In this document: in pieces, positions 24,022 to 32,466 of the stretch
Numbering within the stretch: position 1 is the stretch's first letter
Layout of the letters: each line of letters starts with the position of its first letter
NCBI RefSeq assembly: GCF_001418085.1
Contig: NZ_LIQH01000041.1
Location: forward strand, 1 to 64,000
Direction: 5' to 3'
DNA length: 64,000 bases
DNA from: Lacinutrix algicola
GTDB lineage: Bacteria > Bacteroidota > Bacteroidia > Flavobacteriales > Flavobacteriaceae
Notes under the pieces: generated by a model
What the model saw: only the letters and a program-made list of their open reading frames with translations
Database searches by the model: none
Told to the model about the DNA's origin: nothing
Translations under genes and position numbers: made by a program

Positions 24022-25404
24022 ATGAGAAAACTACTACTTTTAGCAATCTTAATTGCATTTAATTATTCTTTTGCACAAATTACAATAAACGAAAGTTATA
24101 CAACACAACAACTTATTGAAGATGAGTTAATAGGAAACCCTAATTTTCCAGCGTCTAATTTTATTTCAAGTTCTGGATTAGATTTTGGGAGTGTTAATGG
24201 ACTTGCTGCTTTTAATTCTAATGGTACCGATTTAGATTTTACCGAAGGTATTGTATTAAGCACAGGAAATGTTATGTCTATTCCAGGTCCAAATACTACT
24301 ACTATGAGCTTTGGTAGTTCGGCATGGCCAGGAGATACTGATTTAGAATTTCATACTGCTGTATCGAGTACAAATAATGCATCTTTTATTCTATTCGATT
24401 TTGAAGCGCAAGTGCCAACAGTGAGTTTAGATTTTATACTAGCTTCTGAAGAATATGGTGCATTTGAATGCGATTTTCCAGATACTTTTGCTTTTATCTT
24501 AACAAATATTGTTACCGGAACATCGCAAAATATTGCATTGGTGCCAGGTACTAGCGATCCTATTTCTATATTAAACGTTCGCGGTGGCGGAAACAACTCT
24601 TGTGCACCAACAAACCAAGTGTATTTTGATAGGTATAATTACGATGTATCTGCCGCAACAGCAAATCCAGATTATGTTTTACCTCAAGATTCGCCAATAA
24701 ATTTTAACGGACAAACAAAGGCTTTTATGCTTTTGGGAGATTTAGTGATTGGAGATATTTATTCTATAAAAATTGTTATTGCAGATGCAGCAGATATCGC
24801 TTACGATAGTGCTTTGTTTATTAGAAAAAGCTCTTTTGGTGCTATGCCACTTATGGAACAAGAACCAGACGATGTAGTAATTGATGATGCAGATAATAAC
24901 GGATCATCTGTTTTTAATTTACGTGTTAACGAAGCACAAATGTTGGGAGCAGTGGATACCGCAATTTATACTTTCGATTTTAAATACTATATAACGTTAG
25001 CTGATGCGGAAACCGAAACTAATGAGATTACTAATCCAGAAGCGTATACAAACACAATGGATCCAGAGACTATTTATGTAAATATGAGAAATAGTTTTAC
25101 AGGTAGTTTTATAACTAATAACTTTAAAATAGCAACAGATCTCGCATTATTAAGTGTGGATAGTTTTGAGTTGAAAGAAGTGAAGGTTTATCCTAATCCT
25201 GTAAAAGATATTTTATTTATTGAAGATGGTAATAGTAGTGTTTTAAAAGTAGAAATTTATAACATGCAAGGCCAATTAATAACGTCTAAAGCAAAAGTAG
25301 AAAGTAATAATTTAGAAATAAATTTTCAGAATTATAATGATGGAATTTATCTCGTTAAATTAATTTCTAACGAAGGTATAAATTACAAAAGAATAATTAA
25401 ATAG
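24022..25404 (+). CDS. Choice-of-anchor L domain protein with T9SS type A sorting domain
   Basis: 460 residues. The signal peptide ends F-A-Q; residues about 25-275 form the choice-of-anchor L domain (N-N-A-S-F-I-L-F-D-F-E, L-A-S-E-E-Y-G-A-F-E-C-D-F-P-D-T-F-A-F-I). The last ~75 residues are a type A sorting domain (V-Y-P-N-P-V-K-D-I-L, ending K-R-I-I-K). It is exported by T9SS and probably retained at the surface. The ligand is unknown. Followed by a strong terminator, so monocistronic. Confidence 0.9.
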   Translation: MRKLLLLAILIAFNYSFAQITINESYTTQQLIEDELIGNPNFPASNFISSSGLDFGSVNGLAAFNSNGTDLDFTEGIVLSTGNVMSIPGPNTTTMSFGSSAWPGDTDLEFHTAVSSTNNASFILFDFEAQVPTVSLDFILASEEYGAFECDFPDTFAFILTNIVTGTSQNIALVPGTSDPISILNVRGGGNNSCAPTNQVYFDRYNYDVSAATANPDYVLPQDSPINFNGQTKAFMLLGDLVIGDIYSIKIVIADAADIAYDSALFIRKSSFGAMPLMEQEPDDVVIDDADNNGSSVFNLRVNEAQMLGAVDTAIYTFDFKYYITLADAETETNEITNPEAYTNTMDPETIYVNMRNSFTGSFITNNFKIATDLALLSVDSFELKEVKVYPNPVKDILFIEDGNSSVLKVEIYNMQGQLITSKAKVESNNLEINFQNYNDGIYLVKLISNEGINYKRIIK

Positions 25405-25425
25405 ATTGTTTAAACACTTAAGATT

Positions 25426-25459
25426 AATAGCTTTTAGTGCTCTAAAAGCTATTTTTTTT
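25426..25459 (+). terminator. Rho-independent terminator
   Basis: AATAGCTTTTAG / CTAAAAGCTATT, 4-nt loop, then T8; between convergent genes. Confidence 0.88.
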
Positions 25460-25463
25460 GCTC

Positions 25464-26264
25464 CTATTTAAAATCACGTTGTCTTTTAGCTTCAAAAACT
25501 AGAATACCAGCAGCTACAGATACATTCATAGAATCTATTGCACCTTGCATAGGAATACTAATGTTTTGTTTTGCAGCTTTACGCCAAGCATCACTTAATC
25601 CCGTAGCCTCTGTACCAACAACAATTGCCGTTGGTTGCGTGTAATCTTGCTTATGGTACTCTTGAGATTCTTGTAAAATAGCAGAGTAAATATTAATGTT
25701 TTTAGTTTTAAGAAAAGCAATTATATCTTGGGTAGAACCAGTTGCAATTTGGTTGGTAAAAATACAACCAACGCTAGAACGTATTATGTTTGGATTGTAT
25801 AAATCTGTTTTCGGGTTTGCAATAATTACAGCATCTACATTTGCAGCATCTGCGGTACGTAAAATAGCGCCAATGTTTCCAGGTTTTTCGGGAGCTTCGG
25901 CAATTAAAATTAAAGGATTATCGTTTTTAAAATTTAACGCTTCAATAGTATTTTGTTTACTTTCTGCAATAGCAATAATACCTTCGGTAGTTTCTCTATA
26001 GGCTATTTTCTGGTACACTTCTTTGCTAACTTCAATAACTTCAGTAGTCTTTAAATTAAGCGCTCTAAGGTTTTCAACAGTAAATAATTCAGCATAAAAC
26101 AAAACAGTTTTTAATGTATAGTTTCCTTTTGTTGCCAATTCAATTTCACGAGCACCTTCTATTAAAAATAAACCTGTTTTTTTACGTTCGCGAGATTTCT
26201 CTTTCAATAAAACAATTTGTTTTACTAATGCATTTTGGGTGCTATTTATCTGTTTAATATTCAT
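25464..26264 (-). CDS. SpoU/TrmH-family RNA 2'-O-methyltransferase
   Basis: Transfers methyl from SAM to a ribose 2'-OH in rRNA or tRNA. 266 residues: N-terminal substrate-binding domain (about 1-95), then the knotted SPOUT domain with motif 1 P-G-N-I-G-A-I-L-R-T-A-D-A, motif 2 V-V-G-T-E-A-T-G-L-S and motif 3 I-P-M-Q-G-A-I-D-S-M-N-V-S-V-A. ATG 26264 is preferred to a TTG nine bases upstream. Target nucleotide not determinable. Confidence 0.9.
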   Translation of the reverse strand: MNIKQINSTQNALVKQIVLLKEKSRERKKTGLFLIEGAREIELATKGNYTLKTVLFYAELFTVENLRALNLKTTEVIEVSKEVYQKIAYRETTEGIIAIAESKQNTIEALNFKNDNPLILIAEAPEKPGNIGAILRTADAANVDAVIIANPKTDLYNPNIIRSSVGCIFTNQIATGSTQDIIAFLKTKNINIYSAILQESQEYHKQDYTQPTAIVVGTEATGLSDAWRKAAKQNISIPMQGAIDSMNVSVAAGILVFEAKRQRDFK

Positions 26265-26456
26265 TTTAACCAAGGAAAATCTTATATTTATAACTGAAAC
26301 AAATTTACGCTAAATCTATTGTTTGTAACTAAAATTACTCACGATTTTCACGCAACCTTTTTTGTTTTTTAGTATCTATTAATAAACTAGGAAGTAAGAA
26401 TATTTGTTTTTTATTCGCCATACTATCCATTAACCAATTAACTAAACCAAACCGTT

Positions 26457-28829
26457 ATGAAAAAACAATTACTTTTATTAAGTGCTTTTCTCTTTACATT
26501 TTTAAGTTATTCTCAAGTAGCAAATATGCCAACACCTTTAGAGGTTTGTGATGATGCTTCTTCAGATGGTATCGCTGACTTTGATTTAACTATAAGTAAT
26601 GCTGAGGTTTTAGGAAGTCAGAATTCTAATGATTTCTCAGTAATGTATTACGGAACTCAAATGGATGCAGATGCAGACATGAATCCGTTACCAAGTCCAT
26701 ATGCAAATACATCAAACCCACAAACGGTTTATGTAAGAGTAGAGGAGTTGAGTTCAGGTACTTTTGATACTACAACTTTAGATTTAGTTGTTAACCAAAG
26801 TCCAACTGTATTTACACCAGCACCACTAGAATATTGCGATGAAGATAACGATGGATTTGGAACGTTTATACTAACAGATGCCGACATTGAAATAACACAA
26901 GGAGCACCTGGTTATACCGTTACTTATTACGAAACAATGGCAGATGCAACGAATAATGTAAATATGTTATCAAACACATACAGTAATGTTGTAGCAAACA
27001 CTGAAACGCTTTATGCGCGTGTTGAAAATGCTTCTACATCTACAAATTGTGCTAGTTTTGTAGCATTACAATTAGTAGTTAAAGGAGCACCAATTATAGA
27101 TCCATATTATGATAACGAATTGCAGCAATGCGATGAATTAGACGCTAATTATAATTCTAATAACGATGATATTGGAGTATTCGATTTAACGCAAGAGATT
27201 CCAGAAATTACAGGAGGAAATACAGATTATACAGTTACTTTCTACGAGACTAATGCAGATGCACAGTCAGATATTAATGGTATTCCAGCACCAACAGCAT
27301 ACTCAAAGATTGTTAATGGACCACAAACAATATATATTAGAGTAAGCGATTTTAATACTGGTTGTTACGTATTCACTACGGTAACGATAAGAGTTTTACC
27401 AAACCCTTCTCCTGGACTGCCTAATGATCTAGAGGTTTGCGATGATAATAATGACGGCTTTTATGCTTTCGATTTAACACAAAACGACGCGATTATTATA
27501 AACGGTGAATCTGGGCAAACCATTACTTATTATGCAAGTCAAATAGATGCTGTGTCTGGCACAAATGCAATTGCAACTCCAACACAATTTACAAATACAA
27601 ATCCATCTCAAACTATTTATGCAAGAGCAGAGAACAACATAACTGGCTGTTTTGCATTGGTAGATTTTGATATAATTGTTAACTCTCTACCATTACTAAT
27701 TCAACCTTCAATATTAAATCAATGCGATGTGAATAATACAGGTGATCAGATGGAAGATTTTGTATTAGAATATGCTAATGCAGAAATATTAAATGGCCAA
27801 ACAAATATTACTTTAACCTACTTTAGTACACAAATAGGAGCGGAGATTAACGATGGTACAGTCGAAATTGTTAGTCCGTATTACAATACAGCTAACCCGC
27901 AAACTGTTTACGTGAGAGCAGAAGATAACGATTCAGGTTGTGTAAATTCAGTTGCTTTGCAATTAACTGTAAGCGAATTACCTACAGTGACACTAGATAG
28001 CGAATACAGTTTTTGTGCAGGAGAATCGGTTATTATAGATTCTGGTTTCGATACTTCAACAGGTAATTATTCTTTTGATTGGTATATGAATGGTATTATT
28101 CTGACAGGAGAAACTGGACCAACACTTACTGTAGTTATGGCAGACGTTTATGATTTATATGTGCTTGACAATAATACCGGATGCAATTCAGGATACACTT
28201 CGTTTACAGTAACCGAAGTAAGTTGTGTCGATAGTGATGCAGACGGTGTAACAGATACAGATGAAGACATAAACGGAAACGGGAATTTAGACGATGATGA
28301 TACAGATATGGATACCATCCCTAATTATTTAGACGATGACGATGATGGTGATAATGTACCTACAATAGATGAAATTGCCATAGTTTCTGGTAAAACTGCA
28401 CAACACACTTTCGTGGATACTGATAATGATTTAATTGAAAATTATTTAGACGACGACGACGATGGTGATGGTGTTTTAACAATTAACGAAGACTACAATA
28501 ATAATGGAGATCCAACAGATGATGATACTGATGCTAGTGGAACAGCAGATTATTTAGAAGTAAATGTAGCTTTAAGCACCACAGAATTTAATACTATAGA
28601 TTTTGCTTTTTACCCAAATCCTGCAACAAGTATTTTAAATATTAAATTGAATAACGCTTCACGCGGAAATGCCACCGTTGAGGTTATAGATATTCAAGGA
28701 AAAATGGTGATAAGTACAATTATAAACCAAACATTACAGCTTGATGTAAAAAGCCTAATGTCTGGACTATATTTTGTAAAACTGAAATACGAAAATACCC
28801 AAACCGTTAAAAAGTTAATAATAGAATAA
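26457..28829 (+). CDS. Large repeat T9SS cargo protein with type A sorting domain
   Basis: 790 residues. Signal peptide to about residue 19; then six Ig-like repeats of ~95 residues, each opening with C-D-x-x-x-D-G-x-x-x-F-D-L-T and ending with T-V-Y-V-R/I-Y-A-R. A further Ig-like unit and an Asp-rich thrombospondin-3-like calcium-binding stretch follow (about 590-690), then a type A sorting domain (F-Y-P-N-P-A-T-S-I-L, ending K-L-I-I-E). It should be a surface or secreted structural/adhesion protein. Monocistronic, with its own terminator. Confidence 0.88.
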   Translation: MKKQLLLLSAFLFTFLSYSQVANMPTPLEVCDDASSDGIADFDLTISNAEVLGSQNSNDFSVMYYGTQMDADADMNPLPSPYANTSNPQTVYVRVEELSSGTFDTTTLDLVVNQSPTVFTPAPLEYCDEDNDGFGTFILTDADIEITQGAPGYTVTYYETMADATNNVNMLSNTYSNVVANTETLYARVENASTSTNCASFVALQLVVKGAPIIDPYYDNELQQCDELDANYNSNNDDIGVFDLTQEIPEITGGNTDYTVTFYETNADAQSDINGIPAPTAYSKIVNGPQTIYIRVSDFNTGCYVFTTVTIRVLPNPSPGLPNDLEVCDDNNDGFYAFDLTQNDAIIINGESGQTITYYASQIDAVSGTNAIATPTQFTNTNPSQTIYARAENNITGCFALVDFDIIVNSLPLLIQPSILNQCDVNNTGDQMEDFVLEYANAEILNGQTNITLTYFSTQIGAEINDGTVEIVSPYYNTANPQTVYVRAEDNDSGCVNSVALQLTVSELPTVTLDSEYSFCAGESVIIDSGFDTSTGNYSFDWYMNGIILTGETGPTLTVVMADVYDLYVLDNNTGCNSGYTSFTVTEVSCVDSDADGVTDTDEDINGNGNLDDDDTDMDTIPNYLDDDDDGDNVPTIDEIAIVSGKTAQHTFVDTDNDLIENYLDDDDDGDGVLTINEDYNNNGDPTDDDTDASGTADYLEVNVALSTTEFNTIDFAFYPNPATSILNIKLNNASRGNATVEVIDIQGKMVISTIINQTLQLDVKSLMSGLYFVKLKYENTQTVKKLIIE

Positions 28830-28847
28830 TAGTTATAAAATTAAGTT

Positions 28848-28879
28848 AAAAAGCTTCAGTTAACGCTGAAGCTTTTTTT
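28848..28879 (+). terminator. Rho-independent terminator
   Basis: AAAAAGCTTCAG / CTGAAGCTTTTT with a 6-nt loop and T run. The same stem recurs at 29761. Confidence 0.88.
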
Positions 28880-28928
28880 GTAAGCGTTAAATTTACGTTT
28901 ATAAAAACCAAAAATATAAATACAACAA

Positions 28929-29738
28929 ATGAAAAATCAATTATTCCTTTTTGCTTTACTAATTACAGTATTTGCATGCAAGCAAGAAAAAGAAATGGTA
29001 TTAGAAAAAGAGGCTATTATGGAATCTGTTAAAGCAAAGGTAGCAACACCTGCTTATCCAGAAAATTTGACTAAAGTTTTTAATGCACATGGAGGAATAG
29101 ATGCTTGGAAATCTATGAAATCGCTTTCTTTTAGTCAAGAAAAGGAATTTGGTAAAGAAGTAACTTTAACAAATTTAGATTCAAGAGAGGCTTTAATAGA
29201 TAGTCCAAATGCAACAATTGGTTTCGATGGACAAACACCTTGGTTTGTAAATAAAACTGATGGAGATTACAAAGGTTACAATCCTAAGTTTGGCTATAAC
29301 CTAATGTTTTACTTCTATGCGATGCCTTTTGTATTAGCAGACGATGGTATTAATTATGCAGATGCAGAACCTCTTGTTATAGATGGTGTAACGTATCCAG
29401 GAATACAAGTAACTTATAACGCAGGAGTTGGCGAAACACCAGAAGATCGTTACGTTATGTACTACAATCCAGAAACATATGTAATGGAATGGTTAGGTTA
29501 TACCGTTTCTTTTGTTGAAGGTATAGATAAAAAAGAATTACATTTTAGAAAATACGGCGATTGGCAAGAAGTAAATGGTTTAAAACTACCAAATTCGATA
29601 ACAGGTTATGGTTTTAAAAACGATAAGCCTACAGATAAAGCTAAAGCTCCAAATGTATTTACAGATGTTAAGTTGTCTACAACAGCAGCAGACTCTAAAG
29701 TATTTGCAAAGCCAGAAGATGGAACTTTTGTAGAGTAA
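28929..29738 (+). CDS. DUF6503-type lipoprotein, copy 1
   Basis: 269 residues, lipobox V-F-A-C-K (Cys17). The body has F-N-A-H-G-G-I-D-A-W near residue 55, N-L-M-F-Y-F-Y-A-M-P-F-V in the middle and Y-G-D-W-Q-E-V-N-G-L-K-L-P in the last third, a beta-rich pattern I associate with DUF6503 proteins of Flavobacteriaceae. It probably forms a periplasmic or outer-membrane lipid-binding-like fold; the function is unknown. A paralogue follows 118 bp downstream after a terminator. Confidence 0.8.
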   Translation: MKNQLFLFALLITVFACKQEKEMVLEKEAIMESVKAKVATPAYPENLTKVFNAHGGIDAWKSMKSLSFSQEKEFGKEVTLTNLDSREALIDSPNATIGFDGQTPWFVNKTDGDYKGYNPKFGYNLMFYFYAMPFVLADDGINYADAEPLVIDGVTYPGIQVTYNAGVGETPEDRYVMYYNPETYVMEWLGYTVSFVEGIDKKELHFRKYGDWQEVNGLKLPNSITGYGFKNDKPTDKAKAPNVFTDVKLSTTAADSKVFAKPEDGTFVE

Positions 29739-29760
29739 ATAGCAGTCTAAATAAATTTTA

Positions 29761-29793
29761 AAAAAGCTTCAGTAATTTACTGAAGCTTTTTTT
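29761..29793 (+). terminator. Rho-independent terminator
   Basis: AAAAAGCTTCAGTA / TACTGAAGCTTTTT, 3-nt loop, then T run; same core stem as 28848. Confidence 0.88.
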
Positions 29794-29856
29794 GTAATGA
29801 TAAGTTTCGGGTTACGACAAAATACTCTTAAACAATAAAAACTAACAAAATATTTT

Positions 29857-30648
29857 ATGAAGAATTACTTAATATTAGCAGTTGTAGCTATCCTATTTGC
29901 ATCTTGTAAGCAAGAAACAAAACCAGTTGAAAGTATAGATTACGCTGAAGAAACACTAGATGTTACAACTTCTATATATCCAGAAAATGTGTCTAAAGTA
30001 TTTAATGCACATGGTAGTGTAGAGGCTTGGAATAGCTTTAAAACATTAGAGTTTACAATGAAAAAACCTACTGGTGATGAAAAAACAACAGTAGATTTAC
30101 AAAACAGACGTTCTTTAATAGAAACTGATGCTTTTAAGTTAGGTTTCGATGGTACTGATGCTTGGGTTATGGATAAAGGAGATAATAAATACGAAGGAAA
30201 ACCTGAGTTTTACTACAACTTAATGTTTTACTTCTATAGTATGCCTTTTGTTTTTGCAGATAACGGTATCTCTTATTCTGATGTAGAGCCTTTAGTTTAT
30301 AACGGTAAAGAATATCCTGGAATAAAAATTAGCTACGATGCTGGTGTTGGACAATCTTCGGACGATGAATATATTTTATATTATGATGCCGATACAAATA
30401 AAATGGCTTGGTTAGGTTACACAGTTACTTATTTCTCTAAAGAGAAAGCTGCTAGTTTTAACTTTGTACGTTATGCAGATTGGCAAACGGTTAATGGTAT
30501 AGAGTTACCATCTAAATTAGAATGGTATAAAGCTGAAGGTTTCACTATTGGTGAAATGAAAAACGATTTATTGTTTACAGATGTTAAGTTAACAAAAACG
30601 ACTCAAGAAGATTCTTTTTACAAGAAACCAGTAGTTGCTGTTGAGTAA
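29857..30648 (+). CDS. DUF6503-type lipoprotein, copy 2
   Basis: 263 residues, lipobox A-S-C-K (Cys17). It shares with copy 1 the blocks V-F-N-A-H-G, N-L-M-F-Y-F-Y-S-M-P-F-V, Y-P-G-I-K, M-A-W-L-G-Y-T-V and D-W-Q-T-V-N-G-I-E-L-P. The proteins are clearly paralogous but diverged (well below full identity), so the duplication is old. Each copy has its own terminator and so probably its own promoter. Confidence 0.8.
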   Translation: MKNYLILAVVAILFASCKQETKPVESIDYAEETLDVTTSIYPENVSKVFNAHGSVEAWNSFKTLEFTMKKPTGDEKTTVDLQNRRSLIETDAFKLGFDGTDAWVMDKGDNKYEGKPEFYYNLMFYFYSMPFVFADNGISYSDVEPLVYNGKEYPGIKISYDAGVGQSSDDEYILYYDADTNKMAWLGYTVTYFSKEKAASFNFVRYADWQTVNGIELPSKLEWYKAEGFTIGEMKNDLLFTDVKLTKTTQEDSFYKKPVVAVE

Positions 30649-30664
30649 TATAATATAAAGGAAT

Positions 30665-30698
30665 AAAAAAAAGCGAGCAACGGAGCTCGCTTTTTTTT
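30665..30698. terminator. Bidirectional terminator
   Basis: AGCGAGC / GCTCGCT stem flanked by A8 and T8, between convergent genes; works for both strands. Confidence 0.88.
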
Positions 30699-30713
30699 GT
30701 TTGTACTATTTTG

Positions 30714-31073
30714 TTATTCTTTATATAATGCGGTGTAATGGGTTTCTTTCGGATTGAAAAAATTACCAGAAAACATAACATTATCTAACGCTACATTTAA
30801 ATTAGACTTAGAGTTAAAATCTGAATACTTATAGATTTTATTAGCATTTCTAGTTAATGCCACTAGGTTACGATGATCAATCTTGTCTAACTTTACTAGA
30901 GTAGAGGAGGTTGTTTTTATACTTTTTGAAATAGCATCTAAATTTGTTTGCGTAAAATAAGAACCATCTATATTTAGTGTGGATAAAAATAGAGGCTGTG
31001 TTTTAGTAAGTGCTTCCTTTTCTTGAGAGAAAGCCATGAAATTTAGTAGTAAAAAGAATAATAAAACCTTCAT
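30714..31073 (-). CDS. Small secreted protein of unknown function
   Basis: 119 residues with a signal peptide (M-K-V-L-L-F-F-L-L-L-N-F-M-A-F-S-Q). The rest is soluble, with no motif I recognise. It begins 5 bp after the stop of the degenerate amidohydrolase, so it is the third gene of the amidohydrolase operon. Confidence 0.65.
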   Translation of the reverse strand: MKVLLFFLLLNFMAFSQEKEALTKTQPLFLSTLNIDGSYFTQTNLDAISKSIKTTSSTLVKLDKIDHRNLVALTRNANKIYKYSDFNSKSNLNVALDNVMFSGNFFNPKETHYTALYKE

Positions 31074-31078
31074 AATAT

Positions 31079-32377
31079 TTAGTTTTTATATTTATTAGAG
31101 TAACGTTTGTATAACTCGGTTTGGTGAGATTCTAAACTAATATCTCTACCTTGAATATACGCTTTTTCTAACTTATTTGTTCTCATATCTAAAGCATCGC
31201 CTTCACTTATAAAAAGTGTAGCATCTTTTCCAACTTCTAAAGAACCTACTTTAGCAGCAACACCTAAAATTTTTGCAGTGTTTAAAGTTATTAAACTTAA
31301 AGCTTGTTCTTTATCTAAACCGTAAGCAGCACAAGTTCCTGCTAAAAAAGGAAGATTTCTAGCATTCATACGTTCCATATCTCCTGCATTTTCTAAACCA
31401 ACTAATACACCAGATCTTACTAGCTCATTTGCTAATTTAAAAGGTAGATCGTAATCATCGTCATCATTTTTTGGTTTGCTGTGTACACGTTGTAATAAAA
31501 CAGGAACGTTGTTTTGTTTTAATAAATTACTAACTTTATTAGCTTCATAACCACCAACAATTACTAAGTACTTTATGTTGTTTTGTTTAGTAAAAGTAAT
31601 AGCGTCTGTAATCCCTCTTTCGGCATCTACATGTACATATAACTTTTTAGAACCATTAATTAAGCCTTGTAAAGCCTCGAAAGGTAAATGCTTAGGCGAT
31701 TTATTACTTGCTTGGTATGCTTTACTTTCAGCAAAATAAGTGCTTAATTCCTCAACTTGTTTTTTGTAATCTTTGTTTTCTTTTAACATAGAAGGTTCAC
31801 CTAACCACCAGCGACCACGAGAAAACGGACTTGGCCAATTCATGTGAATACCGTCATCGGCCTTAATAGCTGCATCTTCCCAATTCCAAGCATCAAACTG
31901 TACTACAGATGAAGCTCCCGAAATACGTCCGCCACGAGGTGTTATTTGTCCCATTAAAACACCGTTAGGTCTCATAGATTCAACAATTTTAGACTCGGTA
32001 TTATAAGCGATTAAACTTCTAATGTGTGGATTCATTGCACCAACTTCGTCGGCATCATCACTGGCACGAACAGCATCAACTTCTACTAATCCTAAAGTAG
32101 AGTTTGGTGCTATAAAACCTGGGTAAATATGTTTTCCTTGGGCTTGCATTACATTACCTTGGCGTGCAATTTTCATGTTTGCGCTACCAACAAAAGTAAT
32201 TTTCCCATCGTTAAACATAATAAGTGAATTTTCTATCACTTGTCCATTTCCTAGATGTGCCGTTGCACCTTCAATAGAAATAGCATTTGTTTGTTTAGAT
32301 GCCGGAGTTTGTTGTGCAATTACTACCGATGAAAGTAATAAAGCAAAAGCCAGTATGTTATATTTTAATTTTTTCAT
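31079..32377 (-). CDS. Amidohydrolase-like protein lacking the HxH metal motif
   Basis: 432 residues, signal peptide ending V-V-I-A-Q. It has the amidohydrolase frame: N-terminal beta domain (I-S-I-E-G-A-T-A-H-L-G-N-G), G-K-H-I-Y-P-G-F, and the C-terminal return (L-I-T-L-N-T-A-K-I-L-G-V, G-S-L-E-V-G-K-D-A-T-L-F-I-S). Where active members have H-x-H after P-G-F-I-D there is I-A-P-N-S, and the late catalytic Asp region is replaced (V-G-L-E-N-A-G). So it probably cannot bind the usual metal and may be a partner of the 991-residue enzyme encoded just upstream (89-bp gap). Confidence 0.82.
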   Translation of the reverse strand: MKKLKYNILAFALLLSSVVIAQQTPASKQTNAISIEGATAHLGNGQVIENSLIMFNDGKITFVGSANMKIARQGNVMQAQGKHIYPGFIAPNSTLGLVEVDAVRASDDADEVGAMNPHIRSLIAYNTESKIVESMRPNGVLMGQITPRGGRISGASSVVQFDAWNWEDAAIKADDGIHMNWPSPFSRGRWWLGEPSMLKENKDYKKQVEELSTYFAESKAYQASNKSPKHLPFEALQGLINGSKKLYVHVDAERGITDAITFTKQNNIKYLVIVGGYEANKVSNLLKQNNVPVLLQRVHSKPKNDDDDYDLPFKLANELVRSGVLVGLENAGDMERMNARNLPFLAGTCAAYGLDKEQALSLITLNTAKILGVAAKVGSLEVGKDATLFISEGDALDMRTNKLEKAYIQGRDISLESHQTELYKRYSNKYKN

Positions 32378-32466
32378 TCTAATTGTATTTTATTATTTCC
32401 GCGAAAGCGAAACACTTTTTTATTAATTTAAAAGTAAGCTACTAGAGTAAAACTGTCTAGGAATTT

